Source of the DNA: Hymenobacter ruricola
Lineage (GTDB): Bacteria > Bacteroidota > Bacteroidia > Cytophagales > Hymenobacteraceae
Assembly: GCF_015694525.1 (NCBI RefSeq)
Contig: NZ_JADQDM010000009.1
Coordinates: 1 to 64,000, forward strand
Direction of reading: 5' to 3'
Length of the DNA: 64,000 bases
Numbering within the stretch: the first letter of the stretch is position 1; each line of letters opens with the position of its first letter. Both the position numbers and the translations under genes were made by a program. This document shows positions 25,079-33,712 of the stretch, in pieces. The notes beneath the pieces are model-generated. The model saw only the letters and a list, made by a program, of their open reading frames with translations. It made no database searches and was not told the origin of the DNA.

Positions 25079-27643
25079 ATGCCCTTCCCCTTTTTTCTGC
25101 GCGCCGTCTTTCTGCTGATATTGTTGGGCTTGCCGTGGCCTGACGTACAGGCCCAAACCCCCGCAGCCGCCCTAGCCCCCGCCACGGCCGCGCCCCGGCG
25201 CCAGTTGGCGGCGTTGCGCATTACCACGCCGCCCAAGCTCGACGGCGTGCTCGACGAGGCCGTGTGGCGCGAGGCCACCGTCACGGGCGGCTTCACGCAG
25301 CAGCGGCCCAAGCCCGGCGTGCCCGAAACCAACCCCACCGAAGTGCGCGTACTCTACGACGACGCGGCCATTTACGTGGGCGCCGTGATGCACGACGTCT
25401 CGCCCGATTCCATTCCGCGCGAGCTCACGGCGCGCGACAACACCGGCAACTCCGACTTCTTCGGCATCTTCCTCGATACCTACAACGACCACCTGAACGG
25501 CTACGGCTTCATCGTGACCAGCAGCGGCACGCAGCTCGACTCGCGCTACTCGCCGGCCGGGGGCGAAGACTTCAACTGGAACGCCGTGTGGGAAAGCCGC
25601 ACCACCCTGCAAGGCACCGACTGGGTGGCCGAGCTGCGCATTCCCTACTCCGCCATCCGCTTCAGCACCGCCGATGTGCAGCAGTGGGGCCTGAACTTCA
25701 TGCGCCAGCGCAAGCGCTACAACGCGGCTTATTTCTGGAACGAGGTGAAGCCCGAAGTCGACGGTTTCGTGAACCAGTGGGGCGTGCTCACGGGCGTCCA
25801 GGGCGTGAAGCCGCCGTTGCGCCTCTCGCTCACGCCCTACGTGAGCGCCTACGTGAACCACAACCCGCTGAACGCCGAAGGCACCCGGCGCACCACCACC
25901 AGCCTCAACGGCGGGGCCGACGTGAAGTGGGGCATCAACGAAAGCTTCACCCTCGATGCCATTCTGGTGCCGGATTTTGGGCAGGTGCAGAGCGACAACC
26001 AGGTGCTCAACCTCTCGCCCTTCGAGGTGCAGTTCAACGAAAACCGGCCCTTTTTCACCGAAGGCACCGAGCTGTTCAACAAGGGCAACCTGTTCTATTC
26101 GCGCCGCGTGGGGGCCACGCCCATTGGCTTCTACGACGTGACGGCAGGCGCCACCGAGCGCATCGTGCGCAACCCTTCGGAAACCCCGCTGCTGAACGCC
26201 ACCAAAGTATCGGGGCGCACGAGCAAGGGCCTGGGCATCGGCGTGTTTAATGCCCTGAGCAACGACGTGTACGCCACCATCCGCAACAGGGAAACCGGCG
26301 AGGAGCGCGAGGTACTGACCCAGCCCTTCGCCAACTACAACATTGCGGTGCTCGACCAGAGCCTCAAGAACAACTCCTACGTCTCGCTCATCAACACCAA
26401 CGTGACGCGCGCCGGCCAGACCTACGACGCCAACGTGACCGGCGGCCTGTTTCGCTTCGCCAACAAGGCCAACGCCTACGCCGTGGACGGCCGCGTGGTG
26501 TATTCCAACCGCCGCGGCAAGGTGTTTGGCCAAGACGCGGAAGTGGCCGACCGCGACGGCTACAAGTACCAAGTGGGGCTGAGCAAAATCAGCGGCAACT
26601 TCACCTGGTACCTCAACCACGGCATCGAATCGGACACCTACAACCCCAACGACCTGGGCATTCTGTTCGGCAACAACAACATCTCCCAAACCGCCGGCGC
26701 CGCCTACCGCCGCTACAAGAAGATTTGGAAGGTGAACAACTACGCCGTATTCGCCGAAGCCACGCAGTCGTTTCTCTACCAGCCCACGCTGTACCAGGCG
26801 CTGGGTTTCTACCTCGGCGGCAATACCACGTTCACCAAGAGCTTCAACCAGTTCGGGTTCGATTTCAACCTCGACCGGGCCACGCACGATTTCTACGAGC
26901 CGCGCCTGGAACCGCTGGGCCAGAAGTACGTGCGCGTGCCCGGCAACGCCCGCCTCGTGCTGTTCGAGAATTCCGACTCGCGCAAGAAGTTCGCCTACGG
27001 CTGGAACGCCGGCATTCAGCACTACAACCTGGACGAGCGCCTGCCCCGGGCCCGCCGCACCGGCTACAGCTTCGGCCTCTACCCGCGCTACCGCGTCAAC
27101 AACCACCTCACCTTCCGCTACAGCATCGACTGGAGCCTCTACCGCAACCAAATCGGCTACGTGAACGGCGGCCTGGACGGCGCCCAGCCCCTCGACCAGC
27201 CCTTCCTGGACCAGATTATCCTGGGCCGGCGCGACGTGGCCACCGTCTCCAACGTGGTGTCGACGGCCTACACCTTCACCAACCGCATGTCGTTCACGCT
27301 GCGCCTGCGGCACTACATCAGCAACGTGCACTACCACGACTTCTCGGCCCTGGGCCAGGACGGCGACGAAACGCTGGTGGACTACCGCCGCAACCGCGAC
27401 AACACCTACAACGCCTTCAACGTGGACGCCGTGTATTCGTGGTGGTTCGCGCCCGGCTCCCAAATCAGCATCGTCTGGAAAAACGCCAACAACACCGGCC
27501 TCAACTACTACGAAGGCAGCGCCGCCACCCCGCTTTACTTCGACAACCTGGCCAGCACCATCAATACCCCGCACAATAATTCCGTGTCGGTGAAGGTGCT
27601 GTATTACCTCGATTACCTCGCCCTGCGCCAGGCCGTGCGGTAG
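25079..27643 (+). CDS. DUF5916 outer-membrane protein with family 9 carbohydrate-binding-like domain
   Basis: 854 residues. After a signal peptide (about 1-26, ending DVQAQ), a CBM9-like domain (about 45-235: PPKLDGVLDEAVWREATV, IYVGAVMHD, DFFGIFLDTYNDHLNGYGF) leads into the DUF5916 region, with alternating amphipathic strands ending in an aromatic-rich C-terminus, typical of an outer-membrane barrel. Short motifs include FNENRPFFTEGTELF. Ligand or activity is not established for the family. ATG at 25079 opens the signal peptide; a GTG at 25031 is less likely. It follows sigma module 2 by 290 bp without a clear terminator. Confidence 0.88.
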   Translation: MPFPFFLRAVFLLILLGLPWPDVQAQTPAAALAPATAAPRRQLAALRITTPPKLDGVLDEAVWREATVTGGFTQQRPKPGVPETNPTEVRVLYDDAAIYVGAVMHDVSPDSIPRELTARDNTGNSDFFGIFLDTYNDHLNGYGFIVTSSGTQLDSRYSPAGGEDFNWNAVWESRTTLQGTDWVAELRIPYSAIRFSTADVQQWGLNFMRQRKRYNAAYFWNEVKPEVDGFVNQWGVLTGVQGVKPPLRLSLTPYVSAYVNHNPLNAEGTRRTTTSLNGGADVKWGINESFTLDAILVPDFGQVQSDNQVLNLSPFEVQFNENRPFFTEGTELFNKGNLFYSRRVGATPIGFYDVTAGATERIVRNPSETPLLNATKVSGRTSKGLGIGVFNALSNDVYATIRNRETGEEREVLTQPFANYNIAVLDQSLKNNSYVSLINTNVTRAGQTYDANVTGGLFRFANKANAYAVDGRVVYSNRRGKVFGQDAEVADRDGYKYQVGLSKISGNFTWYLNHGIESDTYNPNDLGILFGNNNISQTAGAAYRRYKKIWKVNNYAVFAEATQSFLYQPTLYQALGFYLGGNTTFTKSFNQFGFDFNLDRATHDFYEPRLEPLGQKYVRVPGNARLVLFENSDSRKKFAYGWNAGIQHYNLDERLPRARRTGYSFGLYPRYRVNNHLTFRYSIDWSLYRNQIGYVNGGLDGAQPLDQPFLDQIILGRRDVATVSNVVSTAYTFTNRMSFTLRLRHYISNVHYHDFSALGQDGDETLVDYRRNRDNTYNAFNVDAVYSWWFAPGSQISIVWKNANNTGLNYYEGSAATPLYFDNLASTINTPHNNSVSVKVLYYLDYLALRQAVR

Positions 27644-27729
27644 GAAGAACGGAGCATTCCGGAGAGCAAAGTGGCCTCGGCAAGGAAAATTCGCCGTCCT
27701 TTGCGCGGCCTTTTTCTCAAAAAAACTGC

Positions 27730-28524
27730 ATGTCGGCACCTTCTGCTCCCGAACTCCGCACCGTGGCCGTGACGCGCTACGTGACCCCGCTCCGCGAGGG
27801 CGGCTCGCTGCCCGCCCTGGTTGAGGCCGACGACGGCTTCCTGTATGTCGTTAAATTCCGGGGCGCCGGGCAGGGCGTGAAAGCCCTCATTGCCGAGCTG
27901 ATTGTGGGCGAGCTGGCCCGCGCGCTGGGTTTGCGCGTGCCCGAGCTGGTGTTTTGCGAACTCAACGAAGCTTTTGGCCGCACCGAGCCCGACGAGGAAA
28001 TCCAGGACCTGCTGCGCGCCAGCACCGGCCGCAACCTGGCCCTGCACTACCTTTCCGGCGCCATCACCTTCGACGCGCTGGTGACCACCGTCGACGCGCG
28101 CCTGGCCTCGCAAATCGTGTGGCTCGATTGCCTCACGCTGAACGTGGACCGCACGCCCCGCAACACCAACATGCTGATGTGGCACAAGGAACTGTGGCTC
28201 ATCGACCACGGCGCCGCCCTCTACGCCCACCACGCCGGCCCCGACTGGGCCGCGCCGCGCCCCCGCCCGTTTCCGCAGGTGAAGGACCATGTGCTGCTGC
28301 CCCGGGCCAGCGAGCTGCCCGCCGTGGACGCCGAAAGCCGCGCCAAGCTCACACCCGAAGTCCTCCGCGCCATCGTGGCGCTGGTGCCCGACGAGTGGCT
28401 CACCAACGGCGACGCCCCCGCCGCCGAGCAGCGTGCCGACTACGTGCGCTTCCTCGAAGCCCGCCTGGCGGCCTCAGAAACCTTTGTTCAGGAAGCCCAA
28501 GCCGCCCGCCATGCACTTGTTTGA
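27730..28524 (+). CDS. HipA-like serine/threonine kinase family protein
   Basis: 264 residues matching the short HipA_2-type kinase family. A beta-rich N-lobe includes VVKFRGAGQG with candidate ATP lysine Lys42. The C-lobe has a catalytic-loop equivalent VDRTPRNTN (139-147; Asp and Asn for catalysis and metal) and a DFG equivalent LIDHG (157-161). The next gene overlaps it by 14 bp and encodes a DUF3037 protein, a standard pairing for these kinases. HipA kinases phosphorylate aminoacyl-tRNA synthetases in toxin systems, but whether this short form is a toxin is not known. No HTH antitoxin is present. Confidence 0.82.
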   Translation: MSAPSAPELRTVAVTRYVTPLREGGSLPALVEADDGFLYVVKFRGAGQGVKALIAELIVGELARALGLRVPELVFCELNEAFGRTEPDEEIQDLLRASTGRNLALHYLSGAITFDALVTTVDARLASQIVWLDCLTLNVDRTPRNTNMLMWHKELWLIDHGAALYAHHAGPDWAAPRPRPFPQVKDHVLLPRASELPAVDAESRAKLTPEVLRAIVALVPDEWLTNGDAPAAEQRADYVRFLEARLAASETFVQEAQAARHALV

Positions 28525-28885
28525 GTACGCCGTGCTGCGCGTGGTGCCCCGCGTGGAGCGCGAAGAGTTTATGAACGTGGGTGTGGTGCTTTTGTGCCGG
28601 GCCCAGGGATTCCTGCAGGTCTGCATCGCCCTGCCCGAAGCGCGCCTGCGCGCTTTCGCCCCGGATTTGGATATGGAAGAAGTGACGGCACGCCTGCGCG
28701 CGTTCGAGCGCATCTGCCAGGGCCGGGCCACCGGCGGCACCATCGGCCAACTGCCCCTGGCCGAGCGGTTTCGCTGGCTCACGGCCATGCGCAGCACCAT
28801 CGTGCAAACCTCGCCCGTGCACCCCGGCCTCTGCGAGGATGCGGGCGAGACGATGGCGCGGCTGCACGCGCAACTGGTGCTGTAA
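28511..28885 (+). CDS. DUF3037 family protein, partner of the HipA-like kinase
   Basis: 124 residues starting MHLFEYAVLRVVPRVEREEF, followed by NVGVVLLC, the characteristic DUF3037 opening. The rest is helical, with LRAFERICQGRATGGTIGQL, then an RFRWLTAMRSTIVQTSPVH block near the end. The ATG at 28511 lies inside the last codons of the kinase gene, so translation is probably coupled. Biochemical function unknown; constant co-occurrence with the kinase suggests substrate, adaptor or neutralising partner. A family-A repeat begins just after the stop. Confidence 0.82.
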   Translation: MHLFEYAVLRVVPRVEREEFMNVGVVLLCRAQGFLQVCIALPEARLRAFAPDLDMEEVTARLRAFERICQGRATGGTIGQLPLAERFRWLTAMRSTIVQTSPVHPGLCEDAGETMARLHAQLVL

Positions 28886-28896
28886 GGTGCTGTAAA

Positions 28897-29019
28897 CAAT
28901 AAAATAGAACGGTCATGTCGAGCTGGTCGGGACATCTCGCGTGCTTCAACTAATCTAATCCGCAGGATTACGGCGGCACGCGAGATGTCCCGACCAGCTC
29001 GACATGACCGCCTTTATTG
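28897..29019. repeat. long inverted repeat, family A copy 5
   Basis: Arms from CAATAAAATAGAACGGTCAT to CTCGCGTGC and their complement pair almost perfectly, with the variant core GAGCTGGTCGGGACATCTCG echoed in both arms. The loop holds a small extra hairpin (AATCCGCAGGATT). It lies between convergent genes and its outer right end includes the TAA stop of the gene at 29014. Confidence 0.93.
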
Positions 29020-31782
29020 CACCCGGCGCACCCGCAAATAATCCAGCATGGCCTGGTTCACCTCGCCGTTCATGTTTTCGTTGGCGGGCTCGAAGGCTAG
29101 TGTGAGCTGATGCGTGCCCTTTTCCAGTTGCACCAGCACCGGGTTCGAGAAGCCCCAGTTGCTCCATTCGCCGGTGCCGCGCTGGGGCAGCACCAGCGTC
29201 CCGAGCTGCTTGGTGCCCATGCGCAGCGTGCGGATGGCGCACTTGTTCTCGGTGTTGATGGGGCCGTTGCCGTTGGCGTAGCGCACGTCCACGGCGTAGA
29301 GGCCGGCTTCCGGCACCGTGACGGGCAGGGTAAGGCTTGTGTTTTTACTCTTGGTAATTTCCACGAAGCCTTTATCGGTGTAGCCTTTGTAGGGCAAGGA
29401 GGCTTTGGGGGCTACCGTTTCGAATTGCACCTGGCGTTCGGTTGTCCCTCCGGGACCCATCGAAATCAGTACCACCGGCTCGCTGGCGAAGGACATCAGG
29501 CCCTGCGCATTTTCGGCCACGACTTGGTACTCGTTGTTTCCGTCCGCATCGGGCAGGGCAAAGTTAGCTTCCGTGGTGCGGCCGAGCGGCTGGCCGTTGC
29601 GCAGCACCTGATACGCCCGAATGCCCGGCTGAGCAGCCCAGGTGATTTGGTGCTCTTTGGTTAGGGCCACCACCGGCGTTTCGGGCGAGAAGGCGTTGGC
29701 CACTTTGTTCACCTGAGCGGCGGGCGGTATCTGGTTTTTCAGTTGAATGCGCACGGCGTGGCGGCCCGTGAGGCTGGCCGGCACCGCGGCATCAGCCAGC
29801 GGCTGGCCGTCCATGGTGATGCGGCTGATTTCATTGCCGAAGCCTGCCATCTCAATATCCAGCACCGCCTTGCGGTAGCGGAAGCCGGTGAGCTTGCGCT
29901 GGCCCTGAAATGTTTGGGGCACGAAGGGCCGGAACACCAGCCGGTCGGCTTCCCACTGCATGCCAAACAGCACCTTGTACACCAAACTCAGGCTGCCCGA
30001 TAGGCTCCAGAGCATGTTGCTGCTGTTGATTTGGGTGCCTGCGAAGTCGCCGTTTTCGGCCACGTAGTTTTCCTTGTTGGTCAAGAATAGCGCCGCCGGG
30101 CGGTAGATGGCGGCCATGCTTTCCAGCACCGAAGCCTCGTTGCCGGCCTTGGCCCCGGCCAGTGCCCAAAAGCTCTGCACGAAGGGCCACACGGCATTGT
30201 TGTGGTAGGGCGGCAGGCCCGGAATCTGCGGGTAGATGCACGAAATGCCGAAGGGCGTGGTGGGGGTTTTGGCCACCACTTCCCGTGCCCGCTCGCCCTC
30301 GGCCACGCCGAACAGCACGCTCAACGCCTCGCCCAACGCCTCGGCGCGGGGCGAGAGCAGCAGCGCGGTGCGGCCGTAGCGGTACTGGCCGTAGTAGCCT
30401 TTGTCGGCCTGCCAGAGGTGCTGGTTCAGGCCGGCCTTGATTTGCTGGGCCAGCTGCTCGTGCCGGGCGGCCACGGCGGGCTCGCCCAGGCGGGTGGCCA
30501 TTTGGGCCAGCACCACGTTGGCGTGGTGGTGTACGGCGTTGGTGCCCAGGTTTTCGCTCTGGTAGATGTCGGCCGGCTGCATCCAGCGCGGGTAGGTTTG
30601 CTCGCGCCAGTCCAGAAACGACGACTCGCCGCGCACCAGGCCGGTGGCGGGGTCGTAGGCATTGTACACGTCGTCGGCAATCGACTTTCTGATGATGGGA
30701 TACACCCGCTTCAGCCAAGCTTCGTCGCCCGTCACCTTGTAAATTTCCCAGGCCGCCGTGGCCCAGATAATACGGTCGGTGGAGCACGGATACGCGCCGC
30801 CCGTGCCGGTGTCCTGAATGATGCGCCCGTCGGCCGAAACCTTGCGCAGCAGGCTGTTCATGGCCACTTTGGGCTGCAGGGCGGCCTGCGCCAGAATGAT
30901 GCTGTAGCTGATGTCGCGCGTCCAGACGCCGGCCCATTCCTTGCCGGTGCGGAAGGTGCTGTCGGGCTCCACGGCGCGGCGGGCTTCTTCTAGGGCCAGG
31001 TTGTAGAGCGCATCGGCCAGCGGATATTCCGACGAGTATTGCGGAAAGTCGGCCGTGTTGATACTTTGTTTCCACTGGCCGGCGGTGGTTTTGGCGGCCT
31101 GGGGCTGGTTCAGCACCAACGTCACTTCGTAGATGCCGTCGCCGTCGGCGTCCTGCAGCTCCAGCTCGGGCTTGTTCACCAGGTTGTCGAAATCCCAGCT
31201 CAGCGGCGCGGCCGAGCCGGCCACGAACACGTGCTTGAAATCCGACTGGTACAGCTTTTCGCCCTTGAACGTGGTGTAGTAACCCTGCTTTTTGAACGCC
31301 GCCAGCACCGGCCGCAAATCGAGCCGGATGCGCACCGGCGTGTTGGGCGCCAGGTAGGTATTGGGCGGCAGGGGCGTGGCGTCCGCATAGCGCTGGCCAA
31401 ACACGATGGGCGGCGTCTCAATGGGGGCGCCGCCGGGCCGGGGCACGGCTACCAGTTGGTGGTCCTGGCCGGCGGGCATCTCGTTGTCCTTGCCGTTGAT
31501 GCTGAACTTGAACGCCACCTGCGGGCTCTGGAAGGCATTGGCCGGGCTCTGGTAATTCGACACCAGCTCGGTGGCCGAGCGGGCCCGGCCCTCGAACCGG
31601 CCCTGCACCACCCGGTCGCGGTAGAGCGTGTAGGCGTCGGATTGCCAGACGGGCACATCCGCTACGGGCGCGGCCGGGGCCGCCGAGGCAGTAGTGCCCG
31701 CACTCGCGGCGGGTTTGGGGGTTTGGCAGGACAGCATCAGCAGGGGAGCCAGCAGGCCGGCCGGCAGCGAAAGATATTTCAC
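29014..31782 (-). CDS. lipoprotein glycoside hydrolase, MGH1/GH63-like (alpha/alpha)6 catalytic domain
   Basis: About 922 residues. A lipobox (LLMLSC, Cys19) suggests anchoring in the outer membrane. A beta-sandwich region (50-260) precedes an (alpha/alpha)6-barrel domain (about 270-680) with WAGVWTRDISYSIILAQAAL, FLDWREQTYPRWMQPADIY and NNAVWPFVQSFWALAG, carrying the acidic residues typical of trehalase/GH63-like hydrolases. A fibronectin-like module and a C-terminal carbohydrate-binding sandwich (about 780-922) complete it. Substrate is unknown, probably an alpha-linked oligosaccharide. GTG at 31782 gives a short normal lipoprotein signal; two upstream TTG codons are less likely. The stop is in the flank of an inverted repeat. 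Confidence 0.82.
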   Translation of the reverse strand: MKYLSLPAGLLAPLLMLSCQTPKPAASAGTTASAAPAAPVADVPVWQSDAYTLYRDRVVQGRFEGRARSATELVSNYQSPANAFQSPQVAFKFSINGKDNEMPAGQDHQLVAVPRPGGAPIETPPIVFGQRYADATPLPPNTYLAPNTPVRIRLDLRPVLAAFKKQGYYTTFKGEKLYQSDFKHVFVAGSAAPLSWDFDNLVNKPELELQDADGDGIYEVTLVLNQPQAAKTTAGQWKQSINTADFPQYSSEYPLADALYNLALEEARRAVEPDSTFRTGKEWAGVWTRDISYSIILAQAALQPKVAMNSLLRKVSADGRIIQDTGTGGAYPCSTDRIIWATAAWEIYKVTGDEAWLKRVYPIIRKSIADDVYNAYDPATGLVRGESSFLDWREQTYPRWMQPADIYQSENLGTNAVHHHANVVLAQMATRLGEPAVAARHEQLAQQIKAGLNQHLWQADKGYYGQYRYGRTALLLSPRAEALGEALSVLFGVAEGERAREVVAKTPTTPFGISCIYPQIPGLPPYHNNAVWPFVQSFWALAGAKAGNEASVLESMAAIYRPAALFLTNKENYVAENGDFAGTQINSSNMLWSLSGSLSLVYKVLFGMQWEADRLVFRPFVPQTFQGQRKLTGFRYRKAVLDIEMAGFGNEISRITMDGQPLADAAVPASLTGRHAVRIQLKNQIPPAAQVNKVANAFSPETPVVALTKEHQITWAAQPGIRAYQVLRNGQPLGRTTEANFALPDADGNNEYQVVAENAQGLMSFASEPVVLISMGPGGTTERQVQFETVAPKASLPYKGYTDKGFVEITKSKNTSLTLPVTVPEAGLYAVDVRYANGNGPINTENKCAIRTLRMGTKQLGTLVLPQRGTGEWSNWGFSNPVLVQLEKGTHQLTLAFEPANENMNGEVNQAMLDYLRVRRVQ

Positions 31783-32023
31783 GAGCAACAAGGTCGAAGA
31801 GGGCGGGAGTGCGCCCGCAAAGGAACAAAGTGCCCCGGGAATGGTCTTCGGGACACTGAGCTACCCGGCCAACCCGAACCGGAAACCCCAGCGCGGCAAA
31901 TTCGGCCACGCGGCCTGCCACGGCCGCGCCCAAATCCGCAAGCTCGACCGCATCGGAAGCAGCGGCGACGCCGTACTACCCGTACCCGGCCGCGCCTTTC
32001 TTCTCCCTACTAGACTATTGTTT

Positions 32024-32650
32024 ATGAACTCAGAACCCGAAGCCCCCGCCAACCACGACGACAACCGGCGCACCTTTCTCAAGCAGTCGTCGCTGCTCAC
32101 GGCCCTGGCCCTGGTGCCGGGCCCGGTGGTGAGCGCCGCCGCGGCCAAGCTGGACGAGCGCGTGGCCGAAGCCTTCGAGCAGGTGCCAGTGAGCCTGAAA
32201 GTCAACGGCAAGAAGTACAAGCTCAACGTGGAGCCCCGCACCACGCTGCTGGACCTGCTGCGCGAAAACCTGCACCTCACCGGCACCAAGAAAGGCTGCG
32301 ACTACGGCCAGTGCGGCGCCTGCACCGTGCACGTCGAGGGCCAGCGCGTGAACTCCTGCCTGAGCTTCGCGGTGATGCACGACGGCAAGGAAATCACCAC
32401 CATCGAGGGCTTGAGCAAGGGCGACGACCTGCACCCCATGCAGGAGGCTTTCGTGAAGCACGACGGCTTCCAGTGCGGCTACTGCACGCCGGGCCAGATA
32501 ATGAGCGCCGTGGCCTGCGTGCGCGAAGGCCACGCCGGCTCGGAGGCCGAAATCCGGGAGTACATGAGCGGCAACATCTGCCGCTGCGGGGCCTACACCA
32601 ACATCGTGGCCGCCATTCAGGAAGTTAAAAACGGAGGGCAGAAAGTATGA
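32024..32650 (+). CDS. paoA: aldehyde oxidoreductase (2Fe-2S) subunit, PaoA-like
   Basis: 208 residues. A twin-arginine signal (RRTFLKQSS, 15-23) directs the folded complex to the periplasm. The plant-type 2Fe-2S domain has Cys92, Cys97, Cys100 and Cys112 (GCDYGQCGACTVH). The second cluster domain has Cys151, Cys154, Cys186 and Cys188 (CGYCTPGQIM, CRCGAY). It belongs to the xanthine dehydrogenase family and passes electrons from molybdenum to FAD. It overlaps the FAD-subunit gene by 4 bp. ATG at 32024 is chosen because it opens the Tat signal. Substrate is likely aromatic aldehydes, by analogy with E. coli PaoABC. Confidence 0.92.
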   Translation: MNSEPEAPANHDDNRRTFLKQSSLLTALALVPGPVVSAAAAKLDERVAEAFEQVPVSLKVNGKKYKLNVEPRTTLLDLLRENLHLTGTKKGCDYGQCGACTVHVEGQRVNSCLSFAVMHDGKEITTIEGLSKGDDLHPMQEAFVKHDGFQCGYCTPGQIMSAVACVREGHAGSEAEIREYMSGNICRCGAYTNIVAAIQEVKNGGQKV

Positions 32651-33627
32651 ACCAGTTCCAATACGCACGGCCCAGCAAGCCGCAGGCCGCCATCAGGGCC
32701 GTGGCCAAAGACGCCAACGCCCAGTTCATCGCCGGCGGTACCAACCTCGTCGACCTGATGAAGCGCGGCGTGATGACCCCGCAAAAGCTGGTCGACATCA
32801 ACCGCCTGCCCCTGAACAAGATTGAGCGCCAGAACAATGGCCTGCGCCTCGGTGCGCTGGCCCTGAACTCGGCCGTGGCCGACGACAAGCTGGTGCGCGA
32901 GCGGCAGCCGCTGCTGGTGCAGGCCCTCAACGCCGGCGCCTCGGCCCAACTGCGCAACATGGCCACCGTGGGCGGCAACATGCTTCAGCGCACCCGCTGC
33001 CCCTATTTCTACGACACCACCATGCCCTGCAATAAGCGCGCGCCCGGCACCGGCTGCGGTGCCCTGGAAGGCATCAATCGCATGCACGCCATCTTCGGCT
33101 TTTCGGATAAGTGCATTGCCGTGCACCCCTCCGATATGAGCGTGGCCCTGGTCGCCCTCGACGCCACCGTGCTGGTGAGCGGCCCCCAGGGCGACCGTCG
33201 CATACCGTTTGCCGACTTCCACCGCCTGCCCGGCGACACCCCGCAAAAGGACACCAATCTGGAGCGCGGCGAGCTGATTACCGCCGTCGACATTCCCGAT
33301 GCGCCCTTCACCCGGCACGTGAGCTACTACAAAGTGCGCGAGCGGGCCAGCTATGCCTTCGCGCTGGTGAGTGCCGCAGCGGCATTGGAATTGGATGGCA
33401 ACACCATCAAAGCCGCGCGCCTGGCCCTGGGCGGGGTGGCCCACAAGCCCTGGCGCCTCACTGCCGCCGAGCAGGTGCTGGTGGGCAAGCCCGCCACCGA
33501 AGCCACGTTCCGGCAGGCCGCCGAGGTGGCCATGCAGGGCGCCAAGGCGTTTAAATACAACGAATACAAGCTGAAGCTGGCGCCGAATACGCTGGTGCAG
33601 GCTTTGAAAACCGCCACCGCCGCCTAG
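32647..33627 (+). CDS. paoB: aldehyde oxidoreductase FAD-binding subunit, PaoB-like
   Basis: 326 residues of the CO dehydrogenase flavoprotein family. FAD contacts are AGGTNL (29-34) and TVGGNMLQ (107-114). Unlike most xanthine dehydrogenase FAD subunits, it has the extra cysteines Cys118, Cys128, Cys137 and Cys156 (RTRCPYFYD, PCNKR, GTGCGAL, DKCIAVH), which in PaoB bind a 4Fe-4S cluster. That makes the PaoABC assignment firmer. It sits second in the operon; a family-B inverted repeat separates it from paoC. Confidence 0.93.
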   Translation: MNQFQYARPSKPQAAIRAVAKDANAQFIAGGTNLVDLMKRGVMTPQKLVDINRLPLNKIERQNNGLRLGALALNSAVADDKLVRERQPLLVQALNAGASAQLRNMATVGGNMLQRTRCPYFYDTTMPCNKRAPGTGCGALEGINRMHAIFGFSDKCIAVHPSDMSVALVALDATVLVSGPQGDRRIPFADFHRLPGDTPQKDTNLERGELITAVDIPDAPFTRHVSYYKVRERASYAFALVSAAAALELDGNTIKAARLALGGVAHKPWRLTAAEQVLVGKPATEATFRQAAEVAMQGAKAFKYNEYKLKLAPNTLVQALKTATAA

Positions 33628-33628
33628 C

Positions 33629-33702
33629 TGTAGCGTGGACTCGGCGAGTCCGCGCCCGGGCGAACGTTCCGCTACGCGCGGAATCGCCGAGTCCACGCTA
33701 CA
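33629..33702. repeat. double-hairpin inverted repeat, family B copy 2, inside the paoABC operon
   Basis: Arms TGTAGCGTGGACTCGGCGAG... and ...CTCGCCGA-type complement pair over about 27 nt, each arm being a smaller hairpin. The loop shares GGGCGAACGTTC with copy 1. It begins one base after the paoB stop and ends 10 bp before the paoC start, so the operon transcript must pass through it. Confidence 0.92.
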
Positions 33703-33712
33703 CCCCTTCCTT

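Noticed and set aside
25172..27739. Long 855-residue open frame on the minus strand
   Set aside because: It is antisense to the DUF5916 gene and has the Val/His/Gly-rich composition produced by GC-rich third positions; the plus-strand protein has recognisable domains and a signal peptide.
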